NCBI GenBank assembly: GCA_023259685.1 | Contig: JALRGP010000020.1 | Location: forward strand, 1-13,076 | Direction of reading: 5' to 3' | Origin: Alphaproteobacteria bacterium | GTDB taxonomy: Bacteria > Pseudomonadota > Alphaproteobacteria > JALRGP01 | Length of the DNA stretch: 13,076 nucleotides | Shown: positions 1 through 5,922 of the stretch, one piece after another | Position numbering within the stretch: the stretch's first letter is position 1 | How the letters are laid out: each line of letters opens with the position of its first letter | Made by a program: the position numbers and the translations under genes | Notes under the pieces: model-generated | The model's input: the letters and a program-made list of their open reading frames with translations, nothing else | What the model was told of the DNA's origin: nothing | Databases searched by the model: none

Positions 1-217
1 ATAAAAAAGATGATTTTAAAATTTCAGTGTTTTAAAGCGTTTACCAAACTATCGGCTTTAGCCGATCGTAGTTGATACCCTGATAACCACTATCAGCAAG
101 TGGTTATATCTTCTTATACATAGACATTCTTGCTCATTTGAATAACTTAAAATTTTGTTCACTTTTTTTATTCACAACGACTTGAATTTTGAGTATATTT
201 TCCTTGTTTCCTAACTT
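1..217. other. Non-coding left end with two hairpin regions
   Basis: No credible reading frame lies here; the region follows the fmt stop on the minus strand. Two structured stretches are visible. At 47-73, the arms AACTA (47-51) plus TCGGC (52-56) face GCCGA (61-65) plus TAGTT (69-73), with TTTA as the loop and a three-base bulge. At 80-107 two hairpins compete: CTGATA/TATCAG (80-85 with 91-96) and ATAACCACT/AGTGGTTAT (83-91 with 99-107). Neither is followed by a convincing T-run on either strand, so I do not call a terminator. A gene or RNA could begin beyond the left edge. Confidence 0.4.
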
Positions 218-1120
218 TTAATCGTAGACGAGTGATTTAAAAATATTTGGATGTCCATTGACAAATTCTTTGGCACCCATAGGTTTCTTTGATGGCATTT
301 GAATTTGATGAATATTTAAAATACCATCAACGCATTGAAGTCCTAGTGGACAATCAGATGAATGAACAAATTGTCCAATTTTACCCAATACTCCTGCCAT
401 GACAGTTGATGTTAAAATCTTCAAATCTCTGTATTGGGTTCCGGGCCATGGTGTGAAAGCATTGATTTTTCTTTGCAAAATATAAACGGATTCCATTGGA
501 TCCAATATACTTTCTTCTTTTTGAATTTTATGGGCATAGGTGAGAAGGAATGAATTTTGTTGTTCTGGCACAATAGTATCGATATTATCCAATACTCTCA
601 AAAGCGCATCTTTTCCCATATAAGACAATGTTTCCATCATCGTGGCTGTGGTGGCATTTGGATCCAGTGGTATAGATGATTGCATGAGAATGGGCCCACT
701 ATCAAGACCGGCGTCCATTGTCATAATGGTAACTCCAATATCTTGATCACCATATTGAATGGCCCGTTGAATGGGAGCTGCACCTCTCCAACGTGGTAAT
801 AACGATCCATGAATATTAATACAACCGTATGTTGGAATATCTAGCACTGCTTGAGGTAAAATACACCCATACGCCACCACAATAATTACATCAGGTTTTA
901 AAGATTCAAGGTGTTGTTGAGTGTCAATATTTTTTAAATTAACGGGAGTGAAAACTGGCAGAGATAAAGAATCAGCCGTGTCATGAATACAAGATTTTTG
1001 CACATGATGCCCACGTCCTTTGGGACGGGGTGGTGCCGTATAAACGGCTAAAGTTTGCTTTGATAATGCATTTAAAGTAGGACCTCCAAAAGGAGAGGTC
1101 CCCATAAAAACAATCCGCAC
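218..1120 (-). CDS. fmt: Methionyl-tRNA formyltransferase
   Basis: Transfers a formyl group from 10-formyltetrahydrofolate to initiator Met-tRNA in the cytoplasm, allowing bacterial translation initiation. The 300-residue protein shows the family pattern throughout. It has an N-terminal MRIVFMGT strand, a PPRPKGRG segment near 30-37, and the catalytic triad N102, H104 and D140 in the contexts INIHGSLLPRWRGAAP and MDAGLDSGPI. A C-terminal tRNA-binding domain follows from about residue 200. It is slightly shorter than the usual ~310-315 residues, mainly in the first alpha/beta unit. The start is GTG at 1118-1120, fixed by homology because the family begins with this strand. The porin stop lies only 3 bases upstream, so translation may be coupled to the porin. 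The usual partner def (peptide deformylase) is not adjacent. No terminator with a T-run is evident downstream. Confidence 0.97.
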   Translation of the reverse strand: MRIVFMGTSPFGGPTLNALSKQTLAVYTAPPRPKGRGHHVQKSCIHDTADSLSLPVFTPVNLKNIDTQQHLESLKPDVIIVVAYGCILPQAVLDIPTYGCINIHGSLLPRWRGAAPIQRAIQYGDQDIGVTIMTMDAGLDSGPILMQSSIPLDPNATTATMMETLSYMGKDALLRVLDNIDTIVPEQQNSFLLTYAHKIQKEESILDPMESVYILQRKINAFTPWPGTQYRDLKILTSTVMAGVLGKIGQFVHSSDCPLGLQCVDGILNIHQIQMPSKKPMGAKEFVNGHPNIFKSLVYD

Positions 1121-1123
1121 CGT

Positions 1124-2524
1124 TTAAAAGCGAACCTTTGTACCAATAATAATGGCCTTGGCGCTGTTACTTTCAATAGGTTGACGACCAATCTTTTTAC
1201 CATGATCGTCAAAATACCTTTGGCGATTAGTAGTGTAGACTTTAGAAGCATCGCTTCTAAAATAATCAACTTCCAAGAAGAATATTAAACCACGAGCGGC
1301 TTGAAAATCGATGGTTCCTGTGACTAAATCCCCTTTCGATTTATCAGTGGCACTTGTTTTTCTTTCCATACGATTATACCCAAGGGCAAAATTCCATGCA
1401 CCACGTTTATAGGCAACGGCGGCATTGTATAAATGTCCGGCATTTCCTTTGGAAGCATCTGAGCCTTCTTGTGAGGCAAGGTTTTGCGATTTATCTGCAC
1501 CATCTGGAAACGCTGCATCAAATCCGTCTTTAAATACACGAGAATTTAAATTATTGACAAAACCAATGGCAAATTGAAAGTCTTTATATTGAATGCCGGC
1601 ACCCAATTGATAGGCCTTACCATGATTAATCGGCATTTTTGTGGTTGGATAAGGATTTCCACTGTTATTAGCGACGGCATAATTGCTTTTTTCCATCATC
1701 CAAATGGCGACAACCTTAAATCCAAAATCGTCTTTGTTCCATGCATAATTCAAACCCAAAGACACGTTATTGGTTCCGTAAGGCGCGTTTGCTTGTCGAT
1801 TGGGATACATATCAACGCCGTCATTTCCGGTTGAAAATAATGCGTCATGCCTTTTTCCACGTCCATAACGCCCACCGGCCGCCGTGTGTGGGGTAAAGCT
1901 CACGCCCAATTGAAATCCCCTCCATGTGGGAGTGTAATATGATAATTTTAATGCTTTTGATGTATCAATATTCATCCCAATGCTGGCATTAAGCCCTTCC
2001 GCAATATTGACAATTTTTGGTAAGGTTCCGTCTAATCCATTCGCACCTTCAATAAGGCTGTTACCACTAAAAGACATGCGATCTTCTACACCACTGACGT
2101 TTCCAAAATGGAATGTACCCCATTTCCCTGCTAATTCAACGTAGTTTTGTGAAACGTATTTGCTGGCACCTGGATAGGCCTCGAATACGACAACAAATCC
2201 AAATTTATCTAAATAATCACCAAATCCATTTCCTTTAATATTAAAAAAAAGATTTGATGCTCCAATACTGATATGACTATCTGGAGATGACATATTATTG
2301 CCACGATTAGATTGGGATACAAAATCAAAACCAATCGCAGTAAAACCTGCAATATCTAATTTAGCACCGGATTCCACAGAAGATTTTTGTTCAGTGGCTT
2401 TTGAAGAAACTTTTTGGGTAGAGATAGGTTGGGTCTTTGCAGTTACTGCGGGTGCTGCAATAGATTTTTGCACAGCGCAAGACAAAAGCAACATGGTTAA
2501 GCATAATCGCATTTTTTTTTCCAT
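1124..2524 (-). CDS. Outer-membrane porin (Porin_4-like beta-barrel)
   Basis: Predicted trimeric-type diffusion porin of the outer membrane, 466 residues from the chosen start. A signal peptide is visible: MEKKMR, then the hydrophobic LCLTMLLLSCAV, then a signal-peptidase-I-like site near SIAA/PAV. An LLSC string also loosely resembles a lipobox, but a barrel ending in phenylalanine fits signal peptidase I better. A Ser/Thr/Lys-rich linker follows (to about residue 50). Then come alternating amphipathic strands with many Gly, Asn and aromatic residues, typical porin phrases such as GTFHFGNVSG and LGLNYAW, and a C-terminal KVRF ending expected of BAM substrates. The frame stays open to 2638, but the extra N-terminus would hide the signal peptide, so ATG at 2524 (or 2512) is preferred; neither has a good ribosome binding site. 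The gap upstream carries several dyads. The exact porin subfamily is not recognised. Confidence 0.8.
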   Translation of the reverse strand: MEKKMRLCLTMLLLSCAVQKSIAAPAVTAKTQPISTQKVSSKATEQKSSVESGAKLDIAGFTAIGFDFVSQSNRGNNMSSPDSHISIGASNLFFNIKGNGFGDYLDKFGFVVVFEAYPGASKYVSQNYVELAGKWGTFHFGNVSGVEDRMSFSGNSLIEGANGLDGTLPKIVNIAEGLNASIGMNIDTSKALKLSYYTPTWRGFQLGVSFTPHTAAGGRYGRGKRHDALFSTGNDGVDMYPNRQANAPYGTNNVSLGLNYAWNKDDFGFKVVAIWMMEKSNYAVANNSGNPYPTTKMPINHGKAYQLGAGIQYKDFQFAIGFVNNLNSRVFKDGFDAAFPDGADKSQNLASQEGSDASKGNAGHLYNAAVAYKRGAWNFALGYNRMERKTSATDKSKGDLVTGTIDFQAARGLIFFLEVDYFRSDASKVYTTNRQRYFDDHGKKIGRQPIESNSAKAIIIGTKVRF

Positions 2525-2606
2525 GACGAAAAGATGTAGCATCTTATTAAAGATGATCATGCCATAATTTTCTACAAATTTATAATTTTTTATAAATATT
2601 TTTGAT

Positions 2607-2649
2607 AAAAAAAAATATATGTTGTATATTGGCAACAACTACAACATAT
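2607..2649 (-). terminator. Hairpin plus T-run upstream of the porin (terminator or attenuator)
   Basis: A perfect 10-bp inverted repeat, ATATGTTGTA (2617-2626) and TACAACATAT (2640-2649), is separated by 13 bases. On the minus strand it is followed directly by a nine-base T-run (2615-2607). It has the form of an intrinsic terminator, though the stem is A+T-rich. It could end the rplJL/SH3/DUF4167 transcripts, or act as an attenuator in the porin leader if the porin promoter lies further upstream. Confidence 0.5.
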
Positions 2650-2665
2650 GGTGGTGCATAAGATT

Positions 2666-2725
2666 ATTTTATAGCTAACCCAGGAACCATTCACTTGGCC
2701 AAGTTGATATTTTTTACGAGCTATA
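2666..2725 (-). promoter_or_regulatory. Nested dyad with a 12-bp palindrome; possible porin promoter/operator
   Basis: A perfect 12-bp palindrome, ACTTGGCCAAGT (2693-2704), lies almost at the centre of a wider inverted repeat, TATAGCT (2670-2676) and AGCTATA (2719-2725). On the minus strand TATAAA (2673-2668) could be a -10 box, and a 17-base spacer would put the -35 region over the palindrome. The -35 match is poor. The reading as a regulator site for the porin is inference. Confidence 0.3.
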
Positions 2726-2810
2726 CAAATAACCTTCAATTTTGTAAAAATATGACGATAAAAAGTTGTGAGAGTAGGGGCTGGGCTTGAATTTATCTAT
2801 GAAAAAAAAT

Positions 2811-3044
2811 TTATAATTCTGCATTCATTAATGCATCTGGGATAATGGGGGGTGGAGGAGGAACAGGAACACTTTGTTTGGATTGGCGTTGTTGGTGATT
2901 CATCACTCTTAAAAAATGTTCTGCATGCTGCATATAATATTCATAAGCAATACGATCGCCATTTCCTAATGAATCCTTTGCTAAATTACAATAGCGGTCA
3001 TATTGTTGTTGCGCATAATTACGTGGGCGCTGTTGTGTTTTCAT
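2811..3044 (-). CDS. Short DUF4167-domain protein
   Basis: A 77-residue basic protein matching the DUF4167 signature of alphaproteobacteria as I remember it: YDRYCNLAKDSLGNGDRIAYEYYMQHAEHFLRVMN (positions about 16-49), with the conserved GDR, the HAEH motif and aromatic residues. Family members usually carry long Arg/Gly/Asn-rich flanks. Here the N-terminus is only about 15 residues (KTQQRPRNYAQQ) and the C-terminus is a proline-rich tail (VPVPPPPPIIP). The molecular function is unknown; nucleic-acid binding has been suggested only from composition. A ribosome site AGGAG lies at 3059-3055. It is 10 bases from the ATG at 3044 and 7 bases from an in-frame TTG at 3047, which is an alternative start. 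It lies 36 bases after the SH3 gene stop, so the two are probably co-transcribed. Confidence 0.85.
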   Translation of the reverse strand: MKTQQRPRNYAQQQYDRYCNLAKDSLGNGDRIAYEYYMQHAEHFLRVMNHQQRQSKQSVPVPPPPPIIPDALMNAEL

Positions 3045-3080
3045 CAATAATAATCTCCTGTGAACGAAAATGTTGTTTGA

Positions 3081-3551
3081 TTAGTTTTGTGTAAGAAGAC
3101 CGAATACACTATCAGAATGAATCCATCCTTTGTATTGGCCAATTGATTTGTGTTGAACATGGATATGGCACCAAGATTGATCTGTTTGAATAATGCGCGC
3201 AATCACACCTTTTTGAAGATAAGCTAGAATCCGGCTATCTGAATTTGCTTGAGTATAAACCGGAACACGATCTTTTATCACGTATAGAGTTCTTTTACCA
3301 CTTAGCAAACTTTTGTGAATCCAACCAGTTTCCCCGTCAATATCTTGTATTTGTCTCCAATGATCAAATTCAGCAATGATCTTTAAAGGCATACCGGAAC
3401 GTTTTAAAACCCATGTAATTGGATATTTTGTACCAGGACCAATGTGGACATTAGCCTCAGACGCCCTTAAACATACAAATCTTGGCAAAGGCAGACAAAA
3501 CAAACTGGGCATCAAAATTGTGGATAGAAATAATTTTCTCAACATATCCAT
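3081..3551 (-). CDS. Exported protein with two bacterial SH3-like domains (COG3807 type)
   Basis: A 156-residue protein with an N-terminal hydrophobic signal (LRKLFLSTILMPSLFCLPLP) suggesting export to the periplasm. Two SH3-like repeats follow. The first (about 25-85) contains the alphaproteobacterial pattern RFVCLRASEANVHIGPG...W...GETGWIHKSLLSGKRT. The second (about 88-150) contains VYTQANSDSRILAYLQKGV and KGWIHSDSVFG. Such domains often bind peptidoglycan or other envelope partners, but no substrate can be named from the sequence. There is no catalytic domain. The ATG at 3551 has a weak ribosome site; a second ATG lies two codons in. The rplL terminator sits just upstream, so read-through or its own promoter is needed. 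The DUF4167 gene follows closely. Confidence 0.85.
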   Translation of the reverse strand: MDMLRKLFLSTILMPSLFCLPLPRFVCLRASEANVHIGPGTKYPITWVLKRSGMPLKIIAEFDHWRQIQDIDGETGWIHKSLLSGKRTLYVIKDRVPVYTQANSDSRILAYLQKGVIARIIQTDQSWCHIHVQHKSIGQYKGWIHSDSVFGLLTQN

Positions 3552-3569
3552 AAATTATTAAGAATTTAG

Positions 3570-3593
3570 AAAAGGGAGATGGCGACCTCCCTT
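3570..3593 (-). terminator. Intrinsic terminator after rplL
   Basis: A 7-bp stem, AAGGGAG (3572-3578) and CTCCCTT (3587-3593), has an 8-base loop, and the minus-strand transcript runs into TTTTC. It sits 16 bases after the rplL stop. It would end the rplJL transcript before the SH3 gene, which starts 18 bases beyond it. Confidence 0.7.
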
Positions 3594-3608
3594 AAGATAA
3601 TTCAACGT

Positions 3609-3980
3609 TTATTTAACGCTGACTTTGGCTCCAGCTGTTTCAAGTTGTTTTTTAACTTTTTCAGCTTCTTCCTTAGAAACGCCTTGTTTCACTGGTTTTG
3701 GTGCGCCTTCAACAAGATCTTTAGCTTCTTTGAGTCCAAGACTTGTAATGGCACGGACTTCTTTGATGATTCCAATTTTCTTGTCATCTGGGCTGGGTTC
3801 AAGAATAACATCGAATTCTGTTTTTTCTTCTACAGCAGGCGCAGCAGCAACAGCAGCAACGGCCATAGGCGCAGCAGCACTGACGCCCCATTTTTCTTCC
3901 AAAGCTTTTGCGAGTTCCGCTGCTTCTAAAACGGTTAAAGAGGATAATTCCTCAACGATTTTTTCTAATCTATTAGACAT
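3609..3980 (-). CDS. rplL: 50S ribosomal protein bL12 (L7/L12)
   Basis: Forms the stalk dimers of the large ribosomal subunit that recruit and stimulate translation GTPases. The 123-residue protein has the expected three parts. An N-terminal dimerisation helix pair (about 1-32) binds L10. A flexible Ala/Pro/Val-rich hinge follows (about 34-50, AAAPMAVAAVAAAPAVEE). The globular C-terminal domain (about 53-123) has the factor-binding helix IGIIKEVRAITSLGLKEAKDLVE and ends in GAKVSVK. Length and composition are normal. The start ATG has a strong ribosome site, AAAAGGAG, at 3998-3991. The gene lies 23 bases after rplJ and is clearly co-transcribed with it. rpoB, the usual next gene, is absent; a terminator follows instead. 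Confidence 0.98.
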   Translation of the reverse strand: MSNRLEKIVEELSSLTVLEAAELAKALEEKWGVSAAAPMAVAAVAAAPAVEEKTEFDVILEPSPDDKKIGIIKEVRAITSLGLKEAKDLVEGAPKPVKQGVSKEEAEKVKKQLETAGAKVSVK

Positions 3981-4003
3981 CTGGTTTGATCTCCTTTTTC
4001 AAG

Positions 4004-4513
4004 TTAATGTGTATTTCCATAAGCGCCACACACACGTGCAAGTTGTGCAGCAGGTTCAAGAACAGTTCTTGCAATTTTTGCAGCAGGTGCCATAATAACA
4101 CCAATGATTGTTGAACGAAGTTCATCCAAAGATGGCAATGATGCCAATGCTTTGATTTCAGCAGCGCTCAAAACTTTTCCATCTAAACACCCAGCAACAA
4201 CAGATACCTCTTCACTTTTATCGATGAACGGTATTAATATCTTTGCTGCAGCAATAGGATCTTTAGAATAAGAAATCACAGTTGGACCATTTAAAAAGGG
4301 TCTCAACCCCTCCCATTTTGTTCCTTCAACCGCAATATCAAGAAGTGTATTCTTTACTACTTTAAAACAAGCTCCTCCTTGCCTCATCAGTGCACGTAAT
4401 TGAGTTGATCTAGATACAGATAATCCTTTTTGATGTGAAATAATCACCAAACTGGCATTTTCCAACTCACTTGTGACCGATTGAACCAGAGCTTCTTTTT
4501 CAAAACGATTCAT
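4004..4513 (-). CDS. rplJ: 50S ribosomal protein uL10
   Basis: Base of the ribosomal stalk: the N-terminal domain binds 23S rRNA and the C-terminal helix carries the L12 dimers. The 169 residues fit the bacterial family, with an N-terminal MNRFEKEALVQSVTSEL helix, the conserved FKVVKNTLL segment (about 50-58), GPTVISYSKDPIAAAKIL in the middle, and a C-terminal amphipathic helix (LEPAAQLARVCGAYG) for L12. An AAAGGAG ribosome site at 4531-4525 lies 11 bases before the ATG. In most bacteria this gene follows rplK-rplA. Here the upstream neighbour is ftsB across 344 bases that contain a terminator, a promoter and a structured leader. L10, as the L10-L12 complex, commonly represses its own translation through such a leader. 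Confidence 0.97.
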   Translation of the reverse strand: MNRFEKEALVQSVTSELENASLVIISHQKGLSVSRSTQLRALMRQGGACFKVVKNTLLDIAVEGTKWEGLRPFLNGPTVISYSKDPIAAAKILIPFIDKSEEVSVVAGCLDGKVLSAAEIKALASLPSLDELRSTIIGVIMAPAAKIARTVLEPAAQLARVCGAYGNTH

Positions 4514-4531
4514 AATTTATACTACTCCTTT

Positions 4532-4661
4532 TAGTCTATGTAGGCAGTTTAACTTTATAAAATAACAAAGACCTACAGTCTTTGACATCTGGCATAACCA
4601 GAGTCTATTCTTTTAATTTTTACGATTAAAAGAATATTTAAAGAAAGTATTACCTTTCTTA
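4532..4661 (-). promoter_or_regulatory. Structured 5' leader of rplJ, probable L10 autoregulatory leader
   Basis: Reading toward rplJ, four hairpin or pairing elements appear. The first is AAGAAAG/CTTTCTT (7 bp, 4660-4641). The second is ATTCTTTTAAT/ATTAAAAGAAT (perfect 11 bp, arms 4635-4625 and 4617-4607). The third is TCTGG/CCAGA (4602-4588). The fourth is CAAAGAC/GTCTTTG (7 bp, 4584-4566). The TGTAGG in and beside the last loop (4577-4572) is complementary to CCTACA (4544-4539), just ahead of the ribosome site. This CUGUAGG ... CUGCCUACAUAGAC arrangement resembles remembered alphaproteobacterial L10 leaders, which bind L10-L12 to repress rplJL. The two upstream A+T-rich hairpins are less expected. 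Confidence 0.6.
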
Positions 4662-4667
4662 ATAAGA

Positions 4668-4697
4668 ACTATACCATGTTGACATGTTATGATGCAA
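4668..4697 (-). promoter_or_regulatory. Likely promoter of rplJL
   Basis: Minus-strand -35 TTGCAT (4697-4692) and -10 TATAGT (4673-4668) are 18 bases apart. Transcription would start near 4661, exactly at the first leader hairpin, giving a 148-base 5' leader. It lies downstream of the ftsB terminator, which fits an independent rplJL unit. Confidence 0.5.
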
Positions 4698-4738
4698 ATT
4701 TTTGAAAATCCTCAATCCTCGGGTGCTATTAAAAATTG

Positions 4739-4779
4739 AAAAAAAGAATTGACACCCCTAGCCTAGCTATCCAAAGGTG
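4739..4779 (-). terminator. Intrinsic terminator after ftsB
   Basis: On the minus strand CACCTT...GGGGTG with an inner TAGC/GCTA pairing forms an imperfect hairpin (4779-4753, with G-T pairs and a bulge). A seven-base T-run follows at 4745-4739. It lies about 80 bases after the ftsB stop and just ahead of the rplJL promoter. The rest of 4780-4857 shows nothing I can assign. Confidence 0.5.
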
Positions 4780-4857
4780 ATTGACATTTCATCAAAGATA
4801 TTTTGTTTCGCTTTTTATCATCAAGTTCATGTCTTTGCCACTCTTACTCAATTGCCG

Positions 4858-5145
4858 TTAAAGTTTATTCTTGTTTAAAATATATTCATCTTGATCTAAA
4901 AAAACTAATTTTTTATGAACGTACTCTTCGAGCAAATCTAAATCAAAAGTTTTAGGGCGTAATAATGATACGCGATGATTCAAATTTTTTTCTTCCACTT
5001 TTAAAACACTCAAATTATCTTTCAGGTCTTGGACTTCTTTTTGAAGGGTGGAGTAAGTAAAAAAACCTCTATTTCCATAAAACAAATGCATTAAAAAATA
5101 AGTAAAAACAAGGGTGGTTATTGATAATAATATCCATTTTTTCAT
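4858..5145 (-). CDS. ftsB: Cell division protein FtsB/DivIC family
   Basis: A small bitopic inner-membrane protein of the divisome core, expected to bind FtsL and FtsQ at the septum. The 95 residues show a short cytoplasmic MKKW, one transmembrane helix (about 4-24, ILLSITTLVFTYFLMHLFYG), and a periplasmic coiled coil (about 34-65, LQKEVQDLKDNLSVLKVEEKNL). The alphaproteobacterial ending follows: LLRPKTFDLDLLEEYVHKKL then FLDQDEYIL, matching the usual LLRP..LDPDMLDE pattern. The frame is open further upstream inside mlaF, but the ATG at 5145 puts the membrane helix at the N-terminus as the family requires. It starts 4 bases after the mlaF stop, so translation is probably coupled. In many alphaproteobacteria this gene lies near eno or pdhA; that context is missing here. 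Confidence 0.88.
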   Translation of the reverse strand: MKKWILLSITTLVFTYFLMHLFYGNRGFFTYSTLQKEVQDLKDNLSVLKVEEKNLNHRVSLLRPKTFDLDLLEEYVHKKLVFLDQDEYILNKNKL

Positions 5146-5149
5146 GATG

Positions 5150-5866
5150 CTAATCCGCAAATGGCCCCTTTTTAAATCCATTAATAAATTGGACAACGTA
5201 AGGATTATCGGTTGTTTCCATTTCTTTAATGGTGCCAATCCAAATCAATTCACCTTTAAATAATAATCCCACACGATTTGCAACCTGTTTTAAACTGTTG
5301 ATGTCATGGGTGATAATAATGTTGCTGGCCTTTAATTTCTCGACACATTGTACCATTAATTCATTAATATGATTACTAACAATCGGATCTAAACCCGTGG
5401 TTGGTTCATCAAAAAAAATAATACGTGGATCATTGGCAATCGCCCTGGCTAAGGCAATCCTTTTTTGCATACCCCCAGAGGTTTCAGATGGATACAAATC
5501 CGCAACATTTTTAGACAAATTAACCAATTCTAATTTTTCAATAGCTATCTTTTTTGCATTTTTTTTATCTATTCTTTTTTGATATAACAAAGAAAACGCA
5601 ACATTTTCCCAGACGGTTAAACTATCAAATAAAGCACCTCCTTGAAACAGCATGCTAATGGGATGGCTTTCATCATGAATAATATCACCTTTATCTTTGT
5701 CAATTAATCCCAAAATACATTTCAATAGAACAGATTTTCCGCTGCCAGATGCACCAATAATTCCCAATGTTTCTTCAGGATTTAACTGGAAAGAAATTTT
5801 ATCCAAAACAACTTTGTCACCAAATTTCTTTGATAAATTTTTGACATTTAATAAAGGCGTTATCAT
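5150..5866 (-). CDS. mlaF: ABC transporter ATPase, MlaF type
   Basis: Cytoplasmic ATPase of an MCE-type lipid transporter, expected to drive phospholipid movement between inner and outer membranes with MlaE (permease) and MlaD (MCE protein). The 238 residues contain every ATPase motif: Walker A GASGSGKS (38-45), Q-loop Q75 in the context LFQGGALFDSLTVWENV, signature SGGMQ (130-134), Walker B IIFFDEP (149-155), the D-loop TGLDP, and H-loop H187. The LFQGGALFDSLTVWENV and PSETSGGMQKRIALARAIA phrases are characteristic of MlaF/Ttg2A. No mlaE or mlaD is adjacent, so the partners must be elsewhere. The gene follows a Vat-type acyltransferase by 55 bases that hold a candidate promoter, and it is followed immediately by ftsB. 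The assignment to MlaF rather than another ABC family is good but not certain. Confidence 0.87.
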   Translation of the reverse strand: MITPLLNVKNLSKKFGDKVVLDKISFQLNPEETLGIIGASGSGKSVLLKCILGLIDKDKGDIIHDESHPISMLFQGGALFDSLTVWENVAFSLLYQKRIDKKNAKKIAIEKLELVNLSKNVADLYPSETSGGMQKRIALARAIANDPRIIFFDEPTTGLDPIVSNHINELMVQCVEKLKASNIIITHDINSLKQVANRVGLLFKGELIWIGTIKEMETTDNPYVVQFINGFKKGPFAD

Positions 5867-5892
5867 CGTAATTTTTCCGTTACTTTTACTAC

Positions 5893-5922
5893 ATTATAAA
5901 CCGATTTAGATATGGCTGTCGT
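5893..5922 (-). promoter_or_regulatory. Candidate promoter of mlaF-ftsB
   Basis: On the minus strand a consensus -10 TATAAT (5898-5893) lies 18 bases after ACGACA (5922-5917), which matches the -35 consensus at four of six positions and overlaps the acyltransferase stop codon. It would give a leader of about 20 bases before mlaF and make mlaF-ftsB independent of the acyltransferase. Confidence 0.4.

Noticed and set aside
2525..2638. N-terminal extension of the porin by 38 residues
   Set aside because: The extension would bury the signal peptide and overlaps the hairpin and T-run at 2607-2649.
3625..4095. Open frame of 156 codons on the plus strand opposite rplL/rplJ
   Set aside because: It is the antisense mirror of the Ala-rich rplL coding sequence and the rplJ end; no ribosome site and no family resemblance.
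4514..4857. tRNA or small protein gene in the longest gap
   Set aside because: No cloverleaf or T-loop pattern and no frame of useful length; the content is explained by terminator, promoter and leader elements.
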